This document shows positions 51,914-61,057 of a stretch of DNA of 64,000 nucleotides, piece after piece. Both the position numbers and the translations under genes were made by a program. Source of the stretch: Paenibacillus sp. JNUCC-31 (GTDB taxonomy: Bacteria > Bacillota > Bacilli > Paenibacillales > Paenibacillaceae); contig NZ_CP062165.1 in assembly GCF_014844075.1 (NCBI RefSeq), positions 5,704,001 to 5,768,000 of the forward strand, in the 5' to 3' direction. The first letter of the stretch is position 1. Every line of letters starts with the position of its first letter. A model generated the notes under the pieces. The model did not search any database. It saw only the letters and a program-made list of their open reading frames with translations, and was not told where the DNA came from.

Positions 51914-53206
51914 ATGAAATTAGAAAAATTTGCTCATCCAACTGAAGGCGAAAAAATTCAAATTGATAACGGTACACTGCAAGTACCTAATAACCCGATC
52001 ATTCCATTTATCGAAGGTGACGGTACAGGTCGTGATATCTGGAAAGCTTCCAAGCGTGTATTGGATGCAGCTGTTGAAAAAGCATACGATGGCAACAAAA
52101 AAATCGCATGGTACGAGGTGTTTGCTGGCGAGAAAGCATTCAATACATACGGGGAGTGGCTGCCAAACGACACACTTGAAGCCATTCGCGAGTATATCGT
52201 AGCGATTAAAGGACCACTGACTACGCCAATCGGCGGCGGAATTCGTTCCCTTAACGTGGCACTGCGTCAAGAACTTGACTTGTACACTTGCTTGCGTCCT
52301 GTACGTTACTTCGATGGTGTACCTTCTCCGGTTAAACGTCCTGAGCTGGTAGATATGGTCATTTTCCGTGAGAACACGGAAGATATCTATGCAGGTATCG
52401 AGTATGCAGAAGGTACCGAAGAAGTGAAAAAAGTGATCCAGTTCCTGCAACAGGAGATGGGTGCAAACAAAATCCGTTTCCCTGAAACTTCCGGTATTGG
52501 TATCAAACCGGTTTCCTCTGAAGGTTCCAAACGTCTGGTACGCGCAGCAGTGCAATATGCCATCGACCACAACCGTAAGAGCGTTACATTGGTACACAAA
52601 GGCAATATCATGAAATTTACGGAAGGTGCCTTCAAAAACTGGGGTTATGAAGTTGCTGAAGAAGAGTTCGCTGACAAAGTGTTCACTTGGGCACAATACG
52701 ATATCATCAAGGAAAAAGACGGTACGGATGCAGCAAATGCAGCTCAAAAAGCAGCTGAAGATGCTGGCAAAATCATCGTGAAAGATGCAATTGCCGATAT
52801 CGCTCTGCAACAAGTACTGACTCGTCCAGGCGAGTTCGATGTAATCGCAACGTTGAACCTGAACGGTGACTATCTGTCCGATGCACTTGCTGCACAAGTT
52901 GGTGGAATTGGTATCGCTCCAGGAGCGAACATCAACTATGTAACAGGACATGCCATCTTTGAAGCTACACACGGTACTGCACCAAAATATGCGGACAAAG
53001 ACGTCGTGAACCCTGGTTCTGTTATTCTGTCCGGTGTTATGTTGCTTGAGCACTTGGGATGGCAAGAAGCAGCTAACCTGATCTACAAAGGTATGGAAAC
53101 ATCCATTAACAATAAAACTGTTACCTATGACTTTGCACGTCTGATGGACGGCGCTACTGAAGTGAAATGTTCTGAATTTGCTGATCAAATCATTAAAAAC
53201 CTGTAA
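51914..53206 (+). CDS. icd: Isocitrate dehydrogenase (NADP+)
   Basis: A 430-residue enzyme that converts isocitrate to 2-oxoglutarate. It has [14 protein letters not shown], the substrate loop [20 protein letters not shown] (Ser for isocitrate binding), and [16 protein letters not shown]. The NADP-type residues appear in [19 protein letters not shown] 51914 follows AAGGAGG. A 150-base gap from citZ allows a separate promoter. Confidence 0.96.
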   Translation: MKLEKFAHPTEGEKIQIDNGTLQVPNNPIIPFIEGDGTGRDIWKASKRVLDAAVEKAYDGNKKIAWYEVFAGEKAFNTYGEWLPNDTLEAIREYIVAIKGPLTTPIGGGIRSLNVALRQELDLYTCLRPVRYFDGVPSPVKRPELVDMVIFRENTEDIYAGIEYAEGTEEVKKVIQFLQQEMGANKIRFPETSGIGIKPVSSEGSKRLVRAAVQYAIDHNRKSVTLVHKGNIMKFTEGAFKNWGYEVAEEEFADKVFTWAQYDIIKEKDGTDAANAAQKAAEDAGKIIVKDAIADIALQQVLTRPGEFDVIATLNLNGDYLSDALAAQVGGIGIAPGANINYVTGHAIFEATHGTAPKYADKDVVNPGSVILSGVMLLEHLGWQEAANLIYKGMETSINNKTVTYDFARLMDGATEVKCSEFADQIIKNL

Positions 53207-53221
53207 GGGGAGATGTGAATC

Positions 53222-54163
53222 GTGACTATTCAGCGCAAAAAAATCACAGTAGTCGGCGCCGGATTTACCGGAGCTACAACCGCTTTAATGCTTGCCCAGA
53301 AAGAACTCGGGGATGTTATTCTGGTTGATATTCCACAATTGGAAAACCCGACTAAAGGTAAAGCGCTCGACATGATGGAAGCGAGTCCTGTTCAGGGCTT
53401 CGACAGCAATATCGTCGGTACTTCCAACTACGAGGATACTGCAGGTTCAGAGATTGTTATCATTACAGCAGGTATTGCTCGCAAACCGGGTATGAGCCGT
53501 GATGATCTGGTCAATACGAACGCAGGAATCGTGAAGTCGGTTTGTGAAAATGTGAAAAAATATTGCCCTGATTCCATTGTCATTATTCTAAGCAACCCGG
53601 TAGATGCAATGACATATGCAGCTTATCAGACGCTTGGTTTCCCTAAAAACCGCGTAATCGGTCAGTCCGGTGTCCTGGATACGGCACGTTATTGCACATT
53701 CATTGCACAAGAGCTGAATGTATCGGTTGAAGATGTCCGGGGATTCGTTCTTGGCGGTCACGGAGACGATATGGTACCACTCGTTCGTTATTCCAGCGTT
53801 GGTGGTATTCCAATTGATACTCTTATCTCGGCAGAGCGCATTGAATCCATCGTACAACGCACACGTGTTGGCGGCGGTGAGATCGTAAACCTGCTTGGAA
53901 ACGGCAGCGCATATTATGCACCTGCAGCTTCATTGGTGCAAATGACCGAAGCTATTTTGAAAGACAAAAAACGAATTATTCCGGTTATTGCTTACCTTGA
54001 AGGGGAATATGGCTACAATGACTTGTTCCTTGGTGTGCCAACCATTCTGGGTGGTAACGGAATCGAAAAAATCTTTGAACTGGAACTGACTGCTGAAGAA
54101 AAAGCGGGACTCGACAAATCTGCGGATTCGGTTCGTAACGTCATTTCAGTAGTAAATATCTAA
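53222..54163 (+). CDS. mdh: Malate dehydrogenase (LDH-like)
   Basis: A 313-residue NAD enzyme of the LDH-like MDH group. The Rossmann loop is [17 protein letters not shown], the NAD Asp is in [11 protein letters not shown], and catalytic residues lie in GVLDTARY and [15 protein letters not shown] 53222 follows GGGGAGATG. It lies 15 bases after icd, so the two genes share a transcript. Confidence 0.96.
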   Translation: MTIQRKKITVVGAGFTGATTALMLAQKELGDVILVDIPQLENPTKGKALDMMEASPVQGFDSNIVGTSNYEDTAGSEIVIITAGIARKPGMSRDDLVNTNAGIVKSVCENVKKYCPDSIVIILSNPVDAMTYAAYQTLGFPKNRVIGQSGVLDTARYCTFIAQELNVSVEDVRGFVLGGHGDDMVPLVRYSSVGGIPIDTLISAERIESIVQRTRVGGGEIVNLLGNGSAYYAPAASLVQMTEAILKDKKRIIPVIAYLEGEYGYNDLFLGVPTILGGNGIEKIFELELTAEEKAGLDKSADSVRNVISVVNI

Positions 54164-54193
54164 GTTTGAAAACTTTTTGAACAGCAACAAAGC

Positions 54194-54228
54194 GAAAACC
54201 TTCGGAAACTCCGGAGGTTTTCTTTTCT
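54194..54228 (+). terminator. Terminator after mdh
   Basis: A 12-bp stem (54194-54205 with 54211-54222, one G-U), a 5-base loop and a T-rich tail. Confidence 0.88.
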
Positions 54229-54303
54229 TTGGATAAGTTCCCCAGTATAATGGGATGTGATGTATAACACACTGAACTGAAATTTTTGAGGAGGATGGAA
54301 ATT

Positions 54304-54729
54304 TTGACAATGATTATGTACCTGCTTCATATTATTGGAGCGCTGGCCATGGGATTCTACCTGATCTTGCCATTCGTGGTTGGCAAAATCCGTACCCTGA
54401 GTGCTGCAGCCCAAGAAGGAGCATTTGCGTCGCTCCGTTCATTGAACCGTATCGCGCAGTATGGACTTGTGATTCAGCTTCTTACGGGTGGTTACTTAAT
54501 GACCAAGGGTGAGTATTCCTATCTGTGGATGGGCGTAGTAGTCGTTCTGTTGCTTGCTATTGCGGCAATTGGTGGTATTATGGGTAAACCGCTGCGTCTG
54601 GCAGCAGAGGCTGTGAAGAGCAACCGTGATGTTAGTCCGGAGCAAAGCAAGATTCGTACATTCAGTACACTGCTTGCCGTGTTCCTGCTCATCATGGTAT
54701 ACCTGATGGTAAATAACCAGGTTATCTAG
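54304..54729 (+). CDS. Four-helix membrane protein, function unknown
   Basis: A 141-residue protein with four membrane segments (about 2-23, 46-68, 72-92, 115-138) and the loop KPLRLAAEAVKSNRD. TTG 54304 lies 9 bases after GAGGAGG; the ATG at 54295 abuts that site and is unlikely. It resembles small DUF2269-like integral proteins, but the match is not strong enough to name. Confidence 0.7.
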   Translation: MTMIMYLLHIIGALAMGFYLILPFVVGKIRTLSAAAQEGAFASLRSLNRIAQYGLVIQLLTGGYLMTKGEYSYLWMGVVVVLLLAIAAIGGIMGKPLRLAAEAVKSNRDVSPEQSKIRTFSTLLAVFLLIMVYLMVNNQVI

Positions 54730-54816
54730 AAATCCCTCGCACGTTTATCTGAGGGCTAAGCTAAAGCGTTTGCACAGCAGGTGCGGGGACAAGCTAGATG
54801 AGGAACAAATCGGATA

Positions 54817-54860
54817 CGTACACAAAATAGACAGCCCAGAGGCTGTCTATTTTGTGTACG
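54817..54860. terminator. Perfect 20-bp bidirectional terminator hairpin
   Basis: The 20-base arms (54817-54836 and 54841-54860) pair perfectly around a 4-base loop. It lies between convergent genes and can end both transcripts. The T/A tracts are inside the stem. Confidence 0.8.
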
Positions 54861-54953
54861 CTCAGTTTGAAGGCAGTTTGCCAATCAGCAGCACGAGGTA
54901 AAGGGTGGAGTCAGCAACATATAGGGCTAGAATAGTTATATGCTGTAAGTTGC

Positions 54954-56513
54954 TTAACTCAAGCTGAGCGCATGGGCGAAAACGGTGTTTCTCCCGTTAC
55001 GCTTGGACTCGTAAAGGGCTGTATCGGCATCGCGCAGCAAGGACTCCAATGAATCTGAACCTCCATTGTATTGTGCGACCCCGAAGCTAGAAGTTAGTGG
55101 AATACGAATGTCTTGTACATCCAGCGGATTGTGGAGCAGTGCAACGCGCAATTTCTCGGCAAGCTGCTCGCCATCCTTAAGCGTTGCATGGGGCACAGCT
55201 ATTACGAACTCCTCTCCCCCATAACGAGCGAACAGCATCTCCGGACTGAGATAACGATTACACACAGAGACCACATGAATGATGGCCTGGTCGCCCACAT
55301 CATGTCCGTAGGTGTCGTTAATCCTTTTGAAATAATCAATGTCAAATAAAATAAAGGCCGCGGGCCGCAAGTTAAGCTGGGCTTCACTCAAAATTTCCCG
55401 GCCTTTGTGCAAAAATTGTGTCCGGTTGTATATTTTGGTGAGGCCATCGAAATAAGCCATTTGTTTCAGTTGTTCTTGCAGGAAACGCTGCTCGGTAATA
55501 TCAATCAGCATAATCAGAGTGCCGACGGTCTGTCCATCCTTGTTATAAACATAAGATGTTCTGACTTGGTAACAGACCGTTTCGCCTTTCAACTGCCAGT
55601 ACAAATCCTTTTGCAGACCTTCTCGATCATATTCCACGGGGAAAGGCCCTCCGCCCAGCGAATGCCAAATATCGTTCAGATGCTGGCCCACCATGCTTAA
55701 TCCAAGCTCTGGCAGCATATCACGCAAAGACTTATTATAATCGACGAGCCGATGGGAGCTATCCAGCACGATAACACCTTCACGCATGCTTTCAAAGATA
55801 TGATCCTTGGCAATAGGCACGATGGTTAGAAGACGAGAAGACAGGATAGCCCATATGTACATTGCAGATGTAAGACACATGAGAACCGGGACGGGGTCCA
55901 TTCCATTAGGAGTCAGACCTAGCAAATAGACAAAAGCAGCTACCATCGGAATGATCTGTGAGGTAATCAGTGTGAGTAGTTGTCGACGATACATTTTTTT
56001 GGTGTGTTTCCACTGTTTAATGAGAATCAGGCAGGCACATAACAGACAGGAAAAGGTGAAAGCTCCGTGAACCACGTACCATTGCCCAATGGTAATATCC
56101 ATCAGAGGCACGGCACTGTTTTCTCTCAGCCATACCCTTTTATAGAAAAGGTGATGAAAGTCATTGGTTGCCACCATGATCAAGGTAATGGAAGGAACCA
56201 CAAAAAGTGCGGCAGTTGCTTTTTTGGATAACGTTTTGCCAGTGTACTGTATCATGAGCATCAAACCAAGGGAGGCAGAGAAAGGCATCCCGATGTATTC
56301 CACAACCGTCCAGAATTTCATTTGCTCCAGTGTGCTGCTGGCGAGCTCGATCGCGTATCCAAATGTGTAAATAGATAGTGCTGCTGTATAAAGAATAAAT
56401 ATTTTCGAACTGGGGATCTCGGTTCTTCTAAAATACGTATATAAACATAGAAAAACATTCAGCACAGCTGAAGTGGTAACAAGTGTTATGTAAGAATTAA
56501 TGTGCGATTCCAT
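54954..56513 (-). CDS. Membrane diguanylate cyclase (7TM-PAS-GGDEF)
   Basis: A 519-residue enzyme expected to make cyclic di-GMP. Residues 1-220 hold the seven-helix histidine-kinase N-terminal-type sensor, about 225-335 a PAS domain (REGVIVLDSSHRLVDYN), and about 350-510 the GGDEF domain with FDIDYFKRINDTYGHDVGDQ and the active-site RYGGEEFVIA. The inhibitory RxxD site five residues before GGEEF is absent, so product inhibition may be weak. ATG 56513 follows GGAGACCTAACCC. Confidence 0.9.
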   Translation of the reverse strand: MESHINSYITLVTTSAVLNVFLCLYTYFRRTEIPSSKIFILYTAALSIYTFGYAIELASSTLEQMKFWTVVEYIGMPFSASLGLMLMIQYTGKTLSKKATAALFVVPSITLIMVATNDFHHLFYKRVWLRENSAVPLMDITIGQWYVVHGAFTFSCLLCACLILIKQWKHTKKMYRRQLLTLITSQIIPMVAAFVYLLGLTPNGMDPVPVLMCLTSAMYIWAILSSRLLTIVPIAKDHIFESMREGVIVLDSSHRLVDYNKSLRDMLPELGLSMVGQHLNDIWHSLGGGPFPVEYDREGLQKDLYWQLKGETVCYQVRTSYVYNKDGQTVGTLIMLIDITEQRFLQEQLKQMAYFDGLTKIYNRTQFLHKGREILSEAQLNLRPAAFILFDIDYFKRINDTYGHDVGDQAIIHVVSVCNRYLSPEMLFARYGGEEFVIAVPHATLKDGEQLAEKLRVALLHNPLDVQDIRIPLTSSFGVAQYNGGSDSLESLLRDADTALYESKRNGRNTVFAHALSLS

Positions 56514-56863
56514 GGGTTAGGTCTCCATATTCATTCAGAATATTTGTTGAGTTGAAATGCTTGGTAACGATAAATTCAAACGAAGGAAATCAGACTTATT
56601 GTTACGGTATACTGTCCATTGTACATCAGCCTAAACGGCATAGGAATATAATTCAGGTACTGAAACAGTCTATTTTCGAAAAAAAATCGAATTTATTATA
56701 GTATCTAATTTTTGTTTGATCTTCCAGGGAGAGTGGTAAGTAAGTATCGAGAAAACAGACAGCAAATTTGGAAGACAGTCGGATTTAGGAATAATCTGTA
56801 CTGTTCATGCCATCCTACAGAATGAGACTGGAACAGAAAACATTTTGAGAGGAGAAATGCCAG
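56514..56863. other. Divergent intergenic region
   Basis: No gene is seen. A SigB-like promoter is listed separately; other A/T-rich stretches could hold a leftward promoter for the cyclase gene, but no clear -35/-10 pair was found. Confidence 0.5.
56714..56739 (+). promoter_or_regulatory. Possible SigB-like promoter of the SDR gene
   Basis: GTTTGA (56714-56719), a 14-base spacer and TGGTAA (56734-56739) resemble the SigB pattern GTTTAA-N14-GGGTAA. Many Paenibacillus strains are not known to have a classical SigB, so this is tentative. Confidence 0.3.
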
Positions 56864-57733
56864 ATGTCAACGGATACACAAAACAAAAAGACGATGCCAC
56901 CCCAACAACAGAATCAGCGTCCTGGGATTGAATCGGAGATGCACCCCAAGCCGGAGTTTGAGAAACCTGAATATAAAGCAGCCGGCAAATTGCTGGATAA
57001 GGTTGCATTGATTACGGGTGGAGACAGTGGAATTGGACGTGCTGTTGCCGTTACGTATGCAAAAGAGGGTGCCGATGTAGCGATTGTATACCTGAGTGAA
57101 CATCAGGATGCAGAAGAGACGAAGCGCCAGGTTGAACAGGAAGGACGCAAATGCATACTGATTGCCGGAGACATTGGTGATGTCGCATTTGCCAAGAAAT
57201 CGGTACAGCAGACGGTGGATCAACTGGGCAAGCTGGATATTGTCGTGAACAATGCAGCAGAGCAGCATCCACAGCAGCAGATAGAAGATATTACGCCAGA
57301 ACAGCTGGAACGTACGTTCCGCACAAATATCTTTGGCATGTTTTATATTACACAGGCTGCCCTGCCACATCTTAAGAAAGGCAGTACGATCATCAATACG
57401 ACGTCCATCACCGCATATCGCGGTAATCCAACGTTGATCGATTATTCCTCGACGAAAGGAGCAATCACTTCATTTACGCGCTCCTTGTCGATGAACGTGG
57501 TTGAGAAGGGCATTCGTGTGAATGCCGTTGCTCCAGGGCCGATATGGACACCGCTCATACCATCCACGTTTGATGAGAAAAAGGTGAGTGAATTTGGCGC
57601 TACTCAGCCGATGAAACGTCCAGGTCAACCGGATGAATTGGCTCCGGCTTACGTATATCTCGCTTCTGATGATTCGTCCTACGTGAGTGGACAGGTCATG
57701 CATATCAATGGCGGCGAAGTGGTTAACGGATAG
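56864..57733 (+). CDS. Short-chain dehydrogenase/reductase (general-stress type)
   Basis: A 289-residue SDR. The NAD(P) motif is TGGDSGIGRAVAVTYA (about residue 51), the NNAAEQHPQQ motif follows, and the catalytic Tyr and Lys are in IDYSSTKGA. The N-terminal 40 residues (PPQQQNQRPGIESEMHPKPE) are the Gln/Pro-rich leader typical of YhdF/YhxC-like stress enzymes. ATG 56864 follows GAGAGGAG. Substrate unknown. Confidence 0.88.
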   Translation: MSTDTQNKKTMPPQQQNQRPGIESEMHPKPEFEKPEYKAAGKLLDKVALITGGDSGIGRAVAVTYAKEGADVAIVYLSEHQDAEETKRQVEQEGRKCILIAGDIGDVAFAKKSVQQTVDQLGKLDIVVNNAAEQHPQQQIEDITPEQLERTFRTNIFGMFYITQAALPHLKKGSTIINTTSITAYRGNPTLIDYSSTKGAITSFTRSLSMNVVEKGIRVNAVAPGPIWTPLIPSTFDEKKVSEFGATQPMKRPGQPDELAPAYVYLASDDSSYVSGQVMHINGGEVVNG

Positions 57734-57769
57734 TATTTAACACAATGAAAATATGTTGAGCGAGTTGAT

Positions 57770-57815
57770 AAAGACGTTTCGTTTCCAGATTGCTGGACGG
57801 AGCGTCTTTGTGATT
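57770..57815 (+). terminator. Probable terminator after the SDR gene
   Basis: AAAGACG (57770-57776) pairs with CGTCTTT (57803-57809), with inner pairing around CCAG/CTGG. The T-tract is short. Confidence 0.55.
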
Positions 57816-58000
57816 TATCCAATTCAATCGTCCGTTTACAAAAGTCAGGATCCAAATTGATATTTACATGATATTTTATTAGTACGACTGCCCAAGCTGC
57901 ATGGTATTCATCATTGTCACCTGAATGGAAACGGCATGATCCCTGTAGAATCTGTGATATGATATGTGGAATATGATATATATCTATCGGGAGGTTTCAC

Positions 58001-58201
58001 ATGACAAAGATTAGCAAAGAGAATGCAGCACATTACATATGGGGCGGGAAGTGTGATGGTTGGCATCTCGTTCAAAACGAAACCTTGAGCATTATTCATG
58101 AAAGAATGCCTGCAGGAACGACTGAAACTCGGCATTATCATTCCATAAGCCGTCAGTTTTTTTTCGTCCTCCGCGGTGATCGAACAGAGCTGAATACGTA
58201 A
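58001..58201 (+). pseudogene. Truncated cupin-domain protein
   Basis: A 66-codon frame, ATG 58001, with the start of a cupin: GWHLVQNETLSIIHERMPAG and the metal-binding motif ETRHYHSISRQFFFVLRG. Cupins of this kind are about 110-120 residues long and continue with an ExG-type second motif; here the frame ends after RGDRTELNT, and the second motif is missing. The gene is therefore probably a 3'-truncated remnant. Its end lies 27 bases before phoR. Confidence 0.65.
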
Positions 58202-58228
58202 ATATTATTATAACAAAGGAAGATATAA

Positions 58229-60058
58229 ATGAGACCGTTCCGAATTCGCCTTGCCATCATCATGATGGTGCTGATCGGTATCTCCGTCATAGTAGCGGGT
58301 TATACGATGGGCAGAGTGTTTAAGACTACCCACATTAATGCACTGGAGCAAACGATGGTGCGTGAGATCAATTTGCTGAAAGCCACATTCCCGTTTCATG
58401 ATGCAACCGATCCGACGAATGCAGAGACACAGAAATATTACTCGGACCGGGCTGTTGAGTTGGATCGGCTGACGGATTCACGGGTAACCTTTATTAACAA
58501 AGATGGAACGGTCATTGGCGATTCGGAGAGCGATCCCAATACGATGGATAATCACTTGAACCGTCAGGAGATTAAAGAAGCCGGTGAGCAAAATTATGGT
58601 CATTCCATTCGTTATAGTGAAACATTGGGGCAGGACATGCTGTATGTGGCGCTTCCTGTGAATTCGGATCAAAGCGACATGATCGAGTTAACCAATGGAA
58701 AATTTGACGGGTACATCAGGCTGTCCATGAGCCTTGAGGCTGTGGATCAAGGTCTTCAGCAGGGCTGGATTTTGATGTTTTTCACCTTGGGACTTCTGTT
58801 CCTGATTGTAGCACTGGTCAGTTATAGGGTTGCACGAGGATTAACGTCACCCATTGAACATATTACGAAGGTGGCACATCGGATCACCAAGCTGGATTAT
58901 GATGCGAGAGTGGATGTAACTCGAAATGACGAGATTGGCCAACTGGGACTTGCTATTAATGGAATGGCAGACAGCCTTCAGATGCAGCTGAAAACGATCA
59001 GGGATAATGAAGCACTACTGCAAAGTGTCCTGGCCAATATGACAGGCGGAATTGTCATGATTGATGCAGGCCAATCCATTGCGCTGGTCAACCGGGAAGC
59101 GGAGCGTATGCTTGGCATTCAGGCAGACCGGGTGACTGGCAAGCCGTATATTGAATTGAAGCGGCATTATGAGCTGACCCGAACCATTGAAGAAAGTGTT
59201 GCCATGCGGGAGCCCATGCACGAAGAAGTAAGTGTATTCAACCCGGTGGAAAAATTGATTCGTATTGACGGGGTACCCATGTCAGAAGATGATGGTGCGT
59301 ATCGGGGCATGCTATTCCTCCTCCAGGACGTAACAGCGATCCGCAGTCTGGAGACGATGCGCAGTGAGTTCGTAGCTAATGTATCTCATGAACTGAAGAC
59401 TCCTGTGGCTGCAGTCAAAGGTTTTGCTGAAACACTTCTTAGTGGCGGGGTTCAGGATAAAGAAACAGAGCGTTCATTTTTACAGATCATATACGATGAG
59501 GGTGACAGGCTGAATCGATTAATTGGTGATATTCTGGAGTTGTCCAAAATTGAATCCAAACGTGCTCCGCTTCAGTGTTCACCTGTGCATGTGCATTCGT
59601 TCTTCGAGATGGTTCTGGGTACACTGTCCAAGGTGGCGGAGAAGAAAGATATTCGTCTGGAGATGAATGTTCCCGAGGAATTATATATTGAAGCTGACGA
59701 GGATAAGATGAAGCAAATTTTTATTAATTTGTTATCCAACGGCATTAACTATACCCCTGAGGGTGGACGGGTAAAATTACAAGTGATGGTTGAACATAAC
59801 GAGGACACAGAACAGGTTGTATTTGCAGTTTCGGACACGGGGATTGGCATTCCAAAGAAAGATTTGCCGCGAATTTTTGAGCGTTTCTATCGGGTGGACA
59901 AAGGCAGATCCCGTAACTCGGGAGGTACCGGACTTGGACTTTCGATCGTTAAGCATCTCGTTGAGTTGCATCATGGCAAGCTGTCTGTTGAGAGTGAACT
60001 TGGCATGGGAACAACGTTCCGTGTTATTCTTCCATTCATTCAGGATGAGGAAATCTAG
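58229..60058 (+). CDS. phoR: Two-component sensor histidine kinase PhoR
   Basis: A 609-residue kinase. Two membrane segments (about 8-28 and 178-199) enclose an extracellular sensor domain. HAMP (about 200-252), PAS (about 262-365) and HisKA follow, with the phospho-His at about H387 (NVSHELKTPVAAV). The ATPase domain has INLLSNGINYTPEGG, DTGIGIPKKDLPRI and GGTGLGLSIVKHL. It pairs with the regulator encoded next. Gene order is kinase before regulator, the reverse of Bacillus subtilis. Confidence 0.9.
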   Translation: MRPFRIRLAIIMMVLIGISVIVAGYTMGRVFKTTHINALEQTMVREINLLKATFPFHDATDPTNAETQKYYSDRAVELDRLTDSRVTFINKDGTVIGDSESDPNTMDNHLNRQEIKEAGEQNYGHSIRYSETLGQDMLYVALPVNSDQSDMIELTNGKFDGYIRLSMSLEAVDQGLQQGWILMFFTLGLLFLIVALVSYRVARGLTSPIEHITKVAHRITKLDYDARVDVTRNDEIGQLGLAINGMADSLQMQLKTIRDNEALLQSVLANMTGGIVMIDAGQSIALVNREAERMLGIQADRVTGKPYIELKRHYELTRTIEESVAMREPMHEEVSVFNPVEKLIRIDGVPMSEDDGAYRGMLFLLQDVTAIRSLETMRSEFVANVSHELKTPVAAVKGFAETLLSGGVQDKETERSFLQIIYDEGDRLNRLIGDILELSKIESKRAPLQCSPVHVHSFFEMVLGTLSKVAEKKDIRLEMNVPEELYIEADEDKMKQIFINLLSNGINYTPEGGRVKLQVMVEHNEDTEQVVFAVSDTGIGIPKKDLPRIFERFYRVDKGRSRNSGGTGLGLSIVKHLVELHHGKLSVESELGMGTTFRVILPFIQDEEI

Positions 60059-60094
60059 TGCGATGGAAGTGAAATGTAAAAAGGAATGCATTGC

Positions 60095-60126
60095 TTTACA
60101 CAGCGTTAACAATTAAGTGCTATGAT
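60095..60126 (+). promoter_or_regulatory. PhoP-box pair and -10 upstream of phoP
   Basis: TTTACA (60095-60100) and TTAACA (60106-60111) are 11 bases apart, the spacing of PhoP-box repeats. TATGAT at 60121-60126 could be the -10. This suggests autoregulation of phoP. Confidence 0.6.
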
Positions 60127-60175
60127 AGACAAAGTGTTGTGGCAACAGACAACCTATGAGGAGAGAAGGGGTATC

Positions 60176-60904
60176 ATGGCGCAGCGTTTGCTCGTTATTG
60201 AAGATGAACCAACATTATCAAGATTGCTTACGTACAACCTGACACAAGAGGGATATGATGTTATTGCTGAAGATCATGGATCTGCGGGATATGACAGGGC
60301 TTTGTCCCAAGAATTTGATCTGATTTTGCTGGATCTGATGCTTCCAGGAATGAATGGTCTGGACATTCTGAACAAGTTACGAATTCAGGGTGTCAGCACA
60401 CCCGTTATTATTTTGACAGCCAAAAATGGTGAAGCCGAGGTTGTACAAGGTCTGAAATCAGGTGCTGATGATTATATCACCAAGCCGTTTGGTGTATCCG
60501 AATTGCTCGCCAGAGTGGATGCGGTGTTAAGACGTTATTCGAATGGTGAAGATCTGCCACAACCCGAGGACAAAGACGGTTCCCGGATTATACTGGGGGA
60601 ACTGGAGATTTATCCATTGAAATATGAAGTTACACTGGGTGGACAATCCATTAGTTTACGTCCCAAGGAGTTTGAAGTTCTGCTCTATCTTGCCAAGAAA
60701 CCCGGTGTTGTACTCACACGGGATGATCTGATGAATGCGGTCTGGGGCTTCGATTATATCGGAGGTCAACGAACGGTGGACGTTCACGTCAGTTCATTAC
60801 GGAAGAAGCTGGAGCTGGACCCGGAATCGGTTCATATCGATTCCATTCGCGGTGTAGGTTATAAATTGGTTGTGAAAAGAAAAACTCCCCATCATTCAAG
60901 CTAA
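60176..60904 (+). CDS. phoP: Phosphate response regulator PhoP (OmpR family)
   Basis: A 242-residue regulator. The receiver (1-120) has the acidic pair ED at 9-10, phospho-acceptor D53 (LLDLMLPGMNG), and Lys in YITKPFGVSE. The C-terminal winged helix (about 138-238) has RPKEFEVLLYLAKKPGVVL and GGQRTVDVHVSSLRKKLE. ATG 60176 follows GAGGAGAGAAGGGG. It activates the Pho regulon during phosphate limitation. A 117-base gap from phoR contains its own promoter. Confidence 0.9.
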   Translation: MAQRLLVIEDEPTLSRLLTYNLTQEGYDVIAEDHGSAGYDRALSQEFDLILLDLMLPGMNGLDILNKLRIQGVSTPVIILTAKNGEAEVVQGLKSGADDYITKPFGVSELLARVDAVLRRYSNGEDLPQPEDKDGSRIILGELEIYPLKYEVTLGGQSISLRPKEFEVLLYLAKKPGVVLTRDDLMNAVWGFDYIGGQRTVDVHVSSLRKKLELDPESVHIDSIRGVGYKLVVKRKTPHHSS

Positions 60905-60928
60905 CAATGATAGGGGAGTTTTATTTTT
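60881..60928 (+). terminator. Terminator overlapping the phoP stop
   Basis: AAAACTCCCC-ATCATT (60881-60896) pairs with AATGAT-A-GGGGAGTTTT (60906-60922), one bulge, and T residues follow. It abuts the PhoP-box array of the next gene. Confidence 0.8.
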
Positions 60929-60964
60929 ACATTCTGTTAACATAAAGAATTATTTTCCTTAACG
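60926..60964 (+). promoter_or_regulatory. PhoP-box array upstream of the CBS/MCP gene
   Basis: Hexamers TTTACA (60926), TTAACA (60937), a degenerate AATTAT (60948) and TTAACG (60959) lie exactly 11 bases apart. The same four-unit layout, with the third unit weak, occurs before pstB. A TATAAG (60965-60970) may be the -10. Confidence 0.6.
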
Positions 60965-61057
60965 TATAAGGAGTAGGATGAAGCTGTCTGAGTGATACTT
61001 TGGACCTACATATCCCATCTCAGGACGGAGCTCATACGTAAAGGAGATTGCGCATTT

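Noticed and set aside
51920..53188. A 422-codon minus-strand open frame opposite icd
   Set aside because: It is an antisense shadow of a clearly real gene, rich in Cys and Phe, as expected from reversed codon bias.
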